This document shows, one piece after another, positions 7,254-13,243 of a DNA stretch of 13,243 bases. Position 1 is the first letter of the stretch; every line of letters starts with the position of its first letter. The notes below the pieces were generated by a model. That model searched no databases and was not told the DNA's origin. It was given only the letters and a program-made list of their open reading frames with translations. Made by a program: the position numbers and the translations under genes. The DNA lies in NCBI GenBank assembly GCA_964475545.1, contig CAYYXF010000032.1:1-13243 (forward strand), written 5' to 3'. This DNA comes from DASPTR01 sp964475545 (lineage in GTDB: Archaea; Thermoproteota; Bathyarchaeia; Bathyarchaeales; Bathycorpusculaceae).

Positions 7254-7263
7254 TTGCTAGAGC

Positions 7264-8457
7264 TTAGACGTAGATGGTTTTGGCTGCTTTGACCGACTCC
7301 TCAACCATGGCCTCGATGTCAAGCTTCCGTTCAGCTTCTCTTACGAGCTCCAAATTAGCCCTAGTTGCGGGTTGACTAGGCGCCGCACTGCAGCCTTTGG
7401 CTTTTCGAATTGAAGTTTCATATGTCCCAATTTTTCGGCCCAGTGCTTCAGTTTCCGTCTTGTCAAAACCCAGAAGTGGTCGATGTACAGGATATTTCAT
7501 GGCAGCTTCGTCCAATACTCTCAGGTTGGTGAGTGTTTGGCTTGCCTGTTCCCCAATTGCTTCGCCAGTGACTACACCGTCAGCTCCTTCAGTTTCCGCT
7601 ATTCGTTCCGCAACGCGGTACATCATTCGTTTGCACAATATGCAAGTCAGCTTTCTCGGAGCCTCTTTAATGAAGGCTTCAAGGTTCTTGCCATGTGGCA
7701 CAATGTAGACTTTTCTCGGATAGCCAATTGACCATTCGAAAAGCTGCTTGGCAATGTCTACGGCTTTGTCTGTAGTGGTTTTGTCCGTGAGAGGTGCGTT
7801 GTCAAGATGTATTGGGACTGCGGTGCATCCACGTTTCATTGCAAGCCAGCAAGCCACAGGAGAGTCGATGCCACCGCTCAATAGGCACACAACCTTTGAT
7901 TGTGAAGCGGTTGGGAATCCGCCTGGACCCTGCAAGGTTTCAGTGAACACGTAGGCTTCCGCGTCTCTGACTTCAATGTTTACTGTGAATTGAGGATTGG
8001 TCAAATCTACATGGAGCTTCTTTTCTCTTAGGCTTGTCAGGATCTTCTCCCCGGCTTCCTTGCAGATTTCCATGCTCGAATAGAAATGTGTGCCAACTCT
8101 TCGGCACCTGACTGCAAAGCTGCTTCCTTCTTTGATCGTGGCTTTCGCGAGCTTGACTGCAGTTTGCACAATTTTGTCGATGTCAGAACTGGTTTCTTTT
8201 GCCGGCGAAACTGAAGAGATGCCGAAGACTCGGGTTAATTTGGCGGCAACTTCCGTTGCGTTCTTTGTCTTTATGTAGATTCTGCCGCGTTTTCGCTCGA
8301 TTTCACTGTAAGAGATGTCATTGTGGTCTAGGACGCTTTTGATATTCTTGAATAACAGTTTCTCGTAGTTGCGTCTTGTCCACTCACTTTTTATGCCTAT
8401 TTCTCCGCCGAATCGAACGATAACTGAATCAGGGTTCGTGTTCTGATCAGGCTCAAT
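7264..8457 (-). CDS. thiI: tRNA 4-thiouridine synthase ThiI (non-standard start)
   Basis: ThiI adenylates U8 of tRNA and thiolates it. The PP-loop is SGGIDSP (7872-7852), and GVVTGEAIGEQASQTL is typical of the family. CILC (7644-7633) and the GCSAAP cysteine (about 7392-7390) match the CXXC plus third Cys that bind an iron-sulfur cluster in the Methanococcus enzyme; there is no rhodanese domain. The first ATG/GTG/TTG in frame is a GTG at 8169, but that cuts off the N-terminal ferredoxin-like region and part of THUMP. Both are clearly encoded upstream (VIVRFGGEIGIKSEWTRR from about 8424). The frame is open to the TAA at 8494-8492 without a normal start codon. The coordinate given uses an ATT at 8457, which gives 397 residues; an ACG at 8439 is another option. 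A TATA-like TTAAAT at 8491-8497 predicts transcription from about 8470, which fits a start in this area. Confidence 0.85.
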   Translation of the reverse strand: MEPDQNTNPDSVIVRFGGEIGIKSEWTRRNYEKLLFKNIKSVLDHNDISYSEIERKRGRIYIKTKNATEVAAKLTRVFGISSVSPAKETSSDIDKIVQTAVKLAKATIKEGSSFAVRCRRVGTHFYSSMEICKEAGEKILTSLREKKLHVDLTNPQFTVNIEVRDAEAYVFTETLQGPGGFPTASQSKVVCLLSGGIDSPVACWLAMKRGCTAVPIHLDNAPLTDKTTTDKAVDIAKQLFEWSIGYPRKVYIVPHGKNLEAFIKEAPRKLTCILCKRMMYRVAERIAETEGADGVVTGEAIGEQASQTLTNLRVLDEAAMKYPVHRPLLGFDKTETEALGRKIGTYETSIRKAKGCSAAPSQPATRANLELVREAERKLDIEAMVEESVKAAKTIYV

Positions 8458-8490
8458 CTGGGTGACTTGGAGAGTTGAAGGGAAAGAGCA

Positions 8491-8498
8491 GATTTAAC
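8491..8498 (-). promoter_or_regulatory. TATA-like box upstream of ThiI
   Basis: The minus strand reads GTTAAATC, overlapping the in-frame stop that closes the ThiI frame. It predicts transcription from about 8470, so translation must begin below that point and above the conserved N-terminal residues near 8424. Confidence 0.4.
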
Positions 8499-8630
8499 GG
8501 TTATGCCTTGATGTCTGATGGGGAATAGGCGTGCAGAAGGGATCCAGTTATCAGCAGGGTACGTGTACCATGTTTTCGCAGATGGCTCTGGGGTTTTCGT
8601 TCCAGTTCATATCTGATGCGTTCTAAGGCA

Positions 8631-8640
8631 ACGTTAAAAA
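8631..8640 (+). promoter_or_regulatory. TATA-like box of the MBL-fold gene
   Basis: GTTAAAAAGG on the plus strand is centred about 30 bp before the ATG at 8666, consistent with a leaderless or near-leaderless transcript and supporting that start over the Met at codon 18. The divergent space also holds a short perfect inverted repeat, GGTAC-GT-GTACC, at 8558-8569, of unknown role. Confidence 0.45.
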
Positions 8641-8665
8641 GGGTTTTCTGAGACGTTCTAGTTCG

Positions 8666-9547
8666 ATGAGAACGAGACAGAGTAGAGGATTATTGACATC
8701 TGAAATTGAAATAGTGATGCTTGGGACTGGTGGAGGACGATTTGCCACTATAACCCAAAAGAGACGCACTGCTGGAATTCGAATAGTGAGTGAAGGTTTG
8801 AACCTGCATCTTGATCCCGGACCGGGGGCGTTGGTTTATTCGATAAGTGAAGGTTTGAGTCCGGAGAAGCTTGATGCGGTTTTTGTTTCTCATTGTCATC
8901 CTGACCATTACACTGATGCTGAAGTCTTGATTGAAGCCATGACGCGGGGCATGACTCAGAAGCGTGGGACATTGGTGGCTGACAAGAGTGTTCTTCGCGG
9001 GAGCAGCGTGTGTGGTCCTTCGATTTCGAAGTATCATCAGCGAATGGTCGAACATACGATCGAGGCAGTGCCGAACACGAAGTTTGAGTTGAGCAACATC
9101 AGCATTTCCGTCACTGAAGCAAGACACACAGATCCCGATGCTGTGGGCTTCAAGTTCGAAACTGCAGAATTTGGAGGTTTCGCGTATACGAGCGACACTG
9201 AATACTTTGAGGGCATAGGCAGGCTCTACGATGGAGTAAGGCTCCTTATATTATGCGTTATGCGGCCATCGGGAAAACCTTGGAAGGGACACATGACGAC
9301 AGATGATGCAATGAGAATAGTTGAGGAAAGCCGCCCGGAACGGGTAATCCTGACTCATCTTGGAATGCAGATGCTGTTCAAAGGGCCGGAGAAAGAGGCA
9401 AAACTAGTCGAAGAAAGAACAGGTGTTCCAACGACTGCTGCCGTTGATGGGATGAGGATATCCTTTGGCGAGGAAATCCATGTGCAAACGAAGCTTGGGA
9501 ATGCTCAGCAGGGCTTGAGTAGGTTCGTAGGTTCGTCTGAGGTTTGA
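8666..9547 (+). CDS. Metallo-beta-lactamase-fold hydrolase
   Basis: A 293-residue MBL-fold metal hydrolase. The defining motif HCHPDH (76-81) supplies the first metal ligands; His154 (EARHTD), Asp177 (TSDTEY) and His231 (LTHLGM) complete the expected di-metal site. The N-terminal GTGGGRF strand-loop (20-26) and LHLDPGPG (47-54) are typical of the RNase Z/phosphodiesterase-like branch. The exosite of tRNase Z and the beta-CASP domain of RNA exonucleases are not seen, so a nuclease role is not supported and the substrate is unknown. It is divergent from ThiI and has its own TATA-like box. The last 20 residues or so look unstructured and may be a lineage extension. Confidence 0.88.
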   Translation: MRTRQSRGLLTSEIEIVMLGTGGGRFATITQKRRTAGIRIVSEGLNLHLDPGPGALVYSISEGLSPEKLDAVFVSHCHPDHYTDAEVLIEAMTRGMTQKRGTLVADKSVLRGSSVCGPSISKYHQRMVEHTIEAVPNTKFELSNISISVTEARHTDPDAVGFKFETAEFGGFAYTSDTEYFEGIGRLYDGVRLLILCVMRPSGKPWKGHMTTDDAMRIVEESRPERVILTHLGMQMLFKGPEKEAKLVEERTGVPTTAAVDGMRISFGEEIHVQTKLGNAQQGLSRFVGSSEV

Positions 9548-10022
9548 TCTTTCACAGTAGCAGCTCGAATCCATGACAAGGATGGGCTTCCTTCGGTTTG
9601 GCGTTTCTCAACTACGGCCTTCGGATCTGTCTCAGGCTTTACGTGCCCGTAGGCTTCGATGAGCGTGGGGTGGTATGAGTGTTCGTGATTTTGGTTTCGG
9701 TTTTTTGCCATGTTTGGATTGTTGGCTGGGCAATGATTGGGTGAGCCTGCTTCTTAGTCACTACCTTCCGTGTGGCAATAGTTGCTACTATTCGGGAGTG
9801 GCCGCGTTTGGGTGGCGATGTTGAGTGTTCACTTGTTTCAGTTGATCTGGAAGTGCAGGAGCGGCGGGAGAAAGTCACAGTGTCGCTTTGCGCCATGTTG
9901 TTTTCTTCTTCGCAGGAACATGCAGTGTTCACAGGTTCAGCATCGCTGTAACTATCCCTAATGCTGCTTTTCCAATGCGTGCCACAACCGAAACCTTCGC
10001 AAGTGTTATTTCCTGTTAATCG
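9548..10022. other. Long non-coding gap, no recognised gene
   Basis: About 475 bp between the MBL hydrolase and the UMP kinase promoter with no gene I recognise. Open frames on the minus strand (9505-9711 and 9639-10139) translate to low-complexity Thr/Ser/Lys-rich text without a motif. A plus-strand frame from about 9549 to 9650 reads like a folded protein for about 33 codons and then meets repeated stops, which could be an eroded gene end. A small inverted repeat AATAGT-TGCT-ACTATT sits at 9777-9792. No tRNA or clear C/D-box RNA was found by eye. Confidence 0.5.
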
Positions 10023-10030
10023 AAATATAC
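10023..10030 (+). promoter_or_regulatory. TATA box of UMP kinase
   Basis: AAATATAC, centred about 26 bp before the GTG at 10053. The predicted transcript begins at or within a base or two of that GTG, so the mRNA is likely leaderless. Confidence 0.6.
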
Positions 10031-10052
10031 CATTGCGAGGTTGTGAGAGTCT

Positions 10053-10727
10053 GTGCGGATCGTGCTGAGGATAGGTGGTTCTGTTGTTGCCTCGCCGATT
10101 GATCCAAACTTGTTCGCAGGGTATGTTCGATTGCTGCATGACCTGAAGGTGCTGGGAAATGAAGTGGTGGTTGTCGTGGGCGGGGGCAAACTGGCAAGGG
10201 ATTTCATTGGTTTTGCAAGGGATCTGGGCTTGGCTGAGAAGTCGCAGGATGAGGTTGCAATTTCAGTTTCGAGGCTTTTCGCTCAGCTTTTTGCTGAAAA
10301 ACTTGGTAGGTTCGGTTGCAAAGCTGTTCCTATAACGATTGAAGACGCTGAAAAATGCCTACGAAGAGGGAAAGTCGTTGTTATGGGAGGTCTGAAACCT
10401 GGCATGACGACTGACGCGGTTGCTGCACAGGTCGCTGAAAAAGTAAGGGCTGATTTGCTAGTGAAAGCTACAGATCAAGATGGCATCTACGATAAAGACC
10501 CTAGGAAGCATGCTGATGCTGTTAAGCTTGATAATATGAGCTTCAAAGACTTGTCACGCGTGTTTTCTGAAGAAAAACACAGGGCTGGCATTCATCAGAT
10601 CATCGATCCTGAAGCTGTCAAAATTCTTATGCGTGGTCGGATCCGGGTTGCAGTGGTGAATGGGTTCAAACCTGAAAATGTTATGATGGCTATCAGGGGC
10701 AAAAACGTGGGAACTTTGATTAGCTAG
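10053..10727 (+). CDS. pyrH: Uridylate (UMP) kinase, archaeal type
   Basis: A 224-residue amino-acid-kinase-fold enzyme that phosphorylates UMP to UDP in pyrimidine nucleotide synthesis. The archaeal PyrH pattern is clear: RIGGSV (6-11), GGGKLARDFI (43-52) at the nucleotide and UMP sites, GGLKPGMTTDAVAA (112-125) at the UMP-binding loop, and TDQDGIYDKDPRKH (140-153) at the ATP loop. Length matches archaeal UMP kinases and is shorter than bacterial ones. The start is GTG; the TATA box placed one promoter length upstream supports it and implies leaderless initiation. It appears to be a single-gene unit, followed by a T-rich tract before the PadR promoter. Confidence 0.94.
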   Translation: MRIVLRIGGSVVASPIDPNLFAGYVRLLHDLKVLGNEVVVVVGGGKLARDFIGFARDLGLAEKSQDEVAISVSRLFAQLFAEKLGRFGCKAVPITIEDAEKCLRRGKVVVMGGLKPGMTTDAVAAQVAEKVRADLLVKATDQDGIYDKDPRKHADAVKLDNMSFKDLSRVFSEEKHRAGIHQIIDPEAVKILMRGRIRVAVVNGFKPENVMMAIRGKNVGTLIS

Positions 10728-10738
10728 ATGGAATTTCG

Positions 10739-10748
10739 TTTTTTGTTT
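10739..10748 (+). terminator. T-rich tract, candidate UMP kinase terminator
   Basis: TTTTTT-G-TTT starts 12 nt after the UMP kinase stop codon, just upstream of the PadR TATA box. It fits a hairpin-free archaeal terminator. Confidence 0.45.
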
Positions 10749-10755
10749 CGATAGG

Positions 10756-10764
10756 TTTAAATAT
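10756..10764 (+). promoter_or_regulatory. TATA box of the PadR-ABC operon
   Basis: TTTAAATAT, with a predicted start near 10785, about 19 bp before the ATG at 10804. It lies within the phased repeat, so a bound repressor would cover both the box and the start site. CGATA (10749-10753) and TATCG (10762-10766) also flank it as an inverted pair. Confidence 0.6.
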
Positions 10765-10801
10765 CGCTGTTGATATCGATAGCGATATCAATGGTGATAT
10801 G
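10760..10801 (+). promoter_or_regulatory. Phased 12-bp repeats and perfect dyad, probable PadR operator
   Basis: Four copies of a GATATC-like hexamer start at 10760 (AATATC), 10772 (GATATC), 10784 (GATATC) and 10796 (GATATG), exactly 12 bp apart. Inside this lies a perfect inverted repeat, with arms TTGATATCG (10770-10778) and CGATATCAA (10783-10791) around ATAG. A second pair, ATATCGCT (10761-10768) and AGCGATAT (10781-10788), overlaps it. Position over the TATA box and start site of an operon that begins with a PadR gene suggests autorepression by that protein. The repeats are seen; the binding is inferred. Confidence 0.6.
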
Positions 10802-10803
10802 AC

Positions 10804-11391
10804 ATGCACAGAGAACATTGGATGAGGCACACTGCAATGGTGCCAAAGGGCTTCATACGTTACCAGGTTCTTGAATCCCTTGGTGAAAAGCCCATGTCAG
10901 GTTCTGAAATAATAAACGAAATAGAAAAAAGAACGAATGGCCGGTGGAAGCCGAGCCCAGGTTCGATTTATCCGCTATTGGCTTGGCTACAAGATAACGG
11001 CCATATTAAAGAGCTGCCAGCTGGGCAGAGTGGGATGAAACGTTACGAGCTTACTGAAAGCGGCAGGGCTCTGCTTGAGGAGCAGAAGAAAATAATGGCT
11101 GAACAGAGGGAAAAGATGAAAGAGTATTCTACGAACCATATGAGATTCAGAAGGGGGCGGTTCTTCGGTCCTCCTTTTCTGGGCGTATTCCTGTCAGGTT
11201 TGCCCGACGAAAAACTGGTTGAGGCAAAAAGGACGATGCGCAAGCTTGTGGCTGCCTTCTTCCAGTTGGGGCGCAGCTTAGGTGAGCACGGGTCCGATGA
11301 AGCTTTTGATGAAGCGCTGAAACTCTTAAATAGCACTGCTGAAAAGCTTGAGGAGATAAATCAGAAACTGAAGGGTGAGAAAGATGAGTGA
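10804..11391 (+). CDS. PadR-family transcriptional regulator
   Basis: A 195-residue winged-helix regulator. The PadR domain covers about 17-95: FIRYQVLESLGEKPMSGSEI, then SPGSIYPLLAWLQDNGHI (51-68), the recognition helix and wing, and an ELTESGRALLEEQK end. The C-terminal part (about 95-195) is helical, with a Lys/Glu-rich stretch and a final coiled-coil-like segment, as in the dimerising region of longer (subfamily 1) PadR proteins. PadR members often repress the efflux pumps encoded next to them and release DNA on binding the drug. Here the next two genes are an ABC exporter and the upstream DNA holds a phased operator. The inducer cannot be guessed. Its TGA overlaps the ATPase start by 8 nt. 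Confidence 0.93.
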   Translation: MHREHWMRHTAMVPKGFIRYQVLESLGEKPMSGSEIINEIEKRTNGRWKPSPGSIYPLLAWLQDNGHIKELPAGQSGMKRYELTESGRALLEEQKKIMAEQREKMKEYSTNHMRFRRGRFFGPPFLGVFLSGLPDEKLVEAKRTMRKLVAAFFQLGRSLGEHGSDEAFDEALKLLNSTAEKLEEINQKLKGEKDE

Positions 11392-12385
11392 AGAGATCAT
11401 TAAGGCTGAAGGGCTGACCAAGATTTTTAACCACAACCTGGTTGCGGTTGATCACGTTAACTTCGAGGTTAAGAGAGGCGAAATATACGGTTTCTTAGGA
11501 CCTAATGGCGCTGGAAAAACCACGACAATCAACATGTTGATTACTATCTTGAAGCCTACAGAGGGCAAAGCCTCTGTCTTGGGCTTCGACATTGCAAAGC
11601 AAAACTATAACGTTAGAAACGTAATCGGCGTCGTGCCACAAGAATACACCGCTGATGAGGACTTGACGGGTTTAGAGAATATCCTCTTATGCTCTGATAT
11701 GTACGGAATTCCGCGCCGTGTTGCAAGAGAGCGTGCTATGGATCTGCTAAAGCTTGTCGAGTTAACCGACTTCAAGGATAAGAGGGTTCAAACCTTTTCT
11801 GGTGGAATGCGCCGCAGACTTGAACTTGCATGTGGGTTGATCAATAGACCAAAAATACTATTCTTGGATGAGCCTACTCTGGGCTTAGATGTTCAAACGA
11901 GGACCGCAACTTGGAACTACATTAGAAAGCTGAAGCAAGAATATGGCATGACGCTTTTCATGACTACGCACTATCTTGAAGAGGCCGATTCGCTTTGCGA
12001 CCGTGTTGCAATAATCGATCATGGAAAAATAGTCGTGGTCGGCAAGCCCGAAGATCTAAAGCACAGCTTAGGCGGCGACATCATAACTATAGGCATTAAG
12101 GAGGATGTTGACGTGAGCGAGCTTATCAGCAAAGTTGAGAATGTTAAAGAAGTTAAGAAGGAAAATGGCTCATACAGAATCAAAGCCGAATATGGAGAAG
12201 TAACGGCTCCCTTCATAATTGAAACCCTGAGGAAGAAGGGGTACACGGTGGCAAAACTTTCGCTCACAGAACCCACATTGAACGAGGTCTACCTAGAATA
12301 CACAGGTAAGTCTATGCGTGATGCAGAGGAGTCTAGAGAAGCCTTTGCTGCGCAAAGAATGACTATGAGGAGGGCCCGGCAATGA
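11384..12385 (+). CDS. ABC-2 type exporter, ATP-binding subunit
   Basis: A 333-residue ATPase of the DrrA/CcmA type that powers the membrane subunit encoded next. Walker A is GPNGAGKT (39-46), Q-loop Gln86, signature FSGGMRRR (138-145), Walker B ILFLDEP (158-164) and switch His196, all intact. A C-terminal domain of about 110 residues (ending in LTEPTLNEVYLEYTGK plus an Arg/Met-rich tail) is typical of drug or antibiotic exporters. The frame also has a GTG at 11375, but the ATG at 11384 is preferred because a GGGTGA ribosome site (11373-11378) lies 5 nt before it. The start overlaps the PadR stop and the TGA overlaps the permease ATG as ATGA, so the three genes are probably translationally coupled. 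Confidence 0.95.
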   Translation: MSEEIIKAEGLTKIFNHNLVAVDHVNFEVKRGEIYGFLGPNGAGKTTTINMLITILKPTEGKASVLGFDIAKQNYNVRNVIGVVPQEYTADEDLTGLENILLCSDMYGIPRRVARERAMDLLKLVELTDFKDKRVQTFSGGMRRRLELACGLINRPKILFLDEPTLGLDVQTRTATWNYIRKLKQEYGMTLFMTTHYLEEADSLCDRVAIIDHGKIVVVGKPEDLKHSLGGDIITIGIKEDVDVSELISKVENVKEVKKENGSYRIKAEYGEVTAPFIIETLRKKGYTVAKLSLTEPTLNEVYLEYTGKSMRDAEESREAFAAQRMTMRRARQ

Positions 12386-13243
12386 GCGAAAACAACGGCA
12401 ATTCCAAAAACAAACTACACGGCCTCTGGGCCTTGACAAACAGAGAGCTTAAGAAATGGTACAAAGCTCCTGTAATATTCATACTCTCCATAATTCAGCC
12501 AATTATCTGGATGGGTCTGCTAGGAAAAGCAATGAACATAAGTTCCCTCTTCACAGGATCATCTTTCACGTCATCACTAATGGCATCTGGTGTCGGCACG
12601 CAACTCACGAATAGTTTGCAGGCGTTTGGCATGCCTCCAGGGAGCATTCCTGGGTTCTTAGCAACCCTTCCCACCTTGTTTCAAGGCCTGGGAAATTCCG
12701 TTTTGACAAGCACTTTCCATACGACTGACTATTTCTCTTTTATGGCTGTGGGTATGATCGCCTTCACAGCCCTCTTTACAACAGCGTTCAGCGGCATGTC
12801 AGTGGTCTGGGATAGACGCCTAGGCTTCCTGAACAAGGCTCTCAGCACGCCTGTGTCCAGAGGGGTAATAATATTCTCCAAGGTTCTTTCTGCAACTTTG
12901 CGATCGATGTTCCAAGCAGGCATAATAATACTCATCGCCATTGCATTCGGTCTCCAGTTTGGGGCTAGCTTCAACCCACTCTACGTACTCGGCGTATTCG
13001 GGATCATGTTCCTAATTTGCGTGGGCTTGTCCTCAATGTTCATCGCCATCACCATAAGATCAACAAGAATAGAGACCCCAATGGCTGTCATGAACCTAAT
13101 AACCCTGCCATTGATGTTTGCCAGCAACGCCTTCTTCCCAACTAGCATCATGCCTTCCTGGCTTCAAACAGTGGCGCAGTATAACCCTATGACATACACT
13201 ACAGATGCGGTGAGACAGCTCTTAATATATAGCACAACCGACT
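12382..13243 (+). CDS. ABC-2 type permease, cut by window edge
   Basis: The membrane partner of the preceding ATPase, with 287 codons visible and no stop before the edge. After a hydrophilic N-terminus, NRELKKWYKAP marks the coupling helix region of DrrB/ABC-2 permeases. Hydrophobic segments lie near 30-49, 118-138, 176-192, 200-226 and 236-254, leaving the sixth helix beyond the window. The C-terminal signature NPMTYTTDAVRQLL (268-281) is typical of the family and implies only about 30-45 residues are missing. The loop between helices 1 and 2 (about 50-117) is long and Ser/Thr/Gly-rich and is probably extracellular. The ATG overlaps the ATPase stop; GGAGG (12369-12373) lies 8 nt before it. 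Confidence 0.93.
   Translation, partial: MSENNGNSKNKLHGLWALTNRELKKWYKAPVIFILSIIQPIIWMGLLGKAMNISSLFTGSSFTSSLMASGVGTQLTNSLQAFGMPPGSIPGFLATLPTLFQGLGNSVLTSTFHTTDYFSFMAVGMIAFTALFTTAFSGMSVVWDRRLGFLNKALSTPVSRGVIIFSKVLSATLRSMFQAGIIILIAIAFGLQFGASFNPLYVLGVFGIMFLICVGLSSMFIAITIRSTRIETPMAVMNLITLPLMFASNAFFPTSIMPSWLQTVAQYNPMTYTTDAVRQLLIYSTTD

Noticed and set aside
9560..9576. T-loop-like GCTCGAATCC suggesting a tRNA end
   Set aside because: The flanking bases do not form a T-stem, and no matching acceptor, D or anticodon arms were found.
9505..9711. Minus-strand 68-residue open frame overlapping the end of the MBL gene
   Set aside because: No recognisable motif, no promoter or ribosome site, and it overlaps a well-supported gene by 43 bp.
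9639..10139. Minus-strand 166-residue open frame
   Set aside because: Thr/Ser/Lys/Arg-rich, no domain, and its upstream end runs through the UMP kinase start and promoter.
1..13243. CRISPR array, insertion sequence or integrated element
   Set aside because: No spaced direct repeats, transposase, integrase or terminal repeats were seen; the neighbours are housekeeping genes.

Overview
The window is a piece of an archaeal chromosome. The evidence is an Sm-like archaeal protein (LSm), a Rio2 kinase, an archaeal-type UMP kinase, a two-subunit aconitase X of the archaeal mevalonate pathway, a ThiI with the CXXC arrangement described in methanogens, and TATA-box promoters about 25-30 bp ahead of starts that are mostly leaderless or short-leadered. 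Mid-range GC and this gene mix suggest a mesophilic TACK-type lineage (Bathyarchaeia-like), but the lineage is a guess. There is no CRISPR array, rRNA, recognisable tRNA or insertion sequence.

Layout, left to right. At 27-1859 (minus) is one intact half of an ABC exporter, with ATPase-site substitutions typical of the non-catalytic half of a heterodimer. About 1945-2360 (plus) holds the wreck of the nucleotide-binding domain of a catalytic-type ABC half, with four frame changes and one stop. At 2432-5040 (minus) is a likely operon: a 2-hydroxyacid dehydrogenase-like protein, then the large and small subunits of phosphomevalonate dehydratase (AcnX). An AIM24/TIGR00266 protein follows at 5190-5885 (minus). 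LSm (6087-6320, plus) and Rio2 (6296-7219, minus) converge with a 25-bp coding overlap. ThiI (minus) occupies 7264 to about 8457. Divergent from it is a metallo-beta-lactamase-fold hydrolase (8666-9547, plus). A 505-bp gap precedes UMP kinase (10053-10727, plus, GTG start). The right end is a drug-efflux type operon on the plus strand: a PadR-family regulator, an ABC ATPase, and an ABC-2 permease cut by the window edge. Stop and start codons overlap between these genes, and an ordered 12-bp-phased repeat lies under the PadR promoter.

Functionally this is mostly a housekeeping stretch: isoprenoid precursor synthesis, ribosome maturation, RNA binding, tRNA thiolation and pyrimidine nucleotides, flanked by two transport loci. 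I see no clearly new multi-gene system. The points most worth a second look are the decayed exporter half beside a degenerate intact half; a dehydrogenase whose conserved catalytic Arg is Gln, placed upstream of AcnX; a ThiI N-terminal region with no ATG, GTG or TTG to start it; and the phased operator of the PadR operon.
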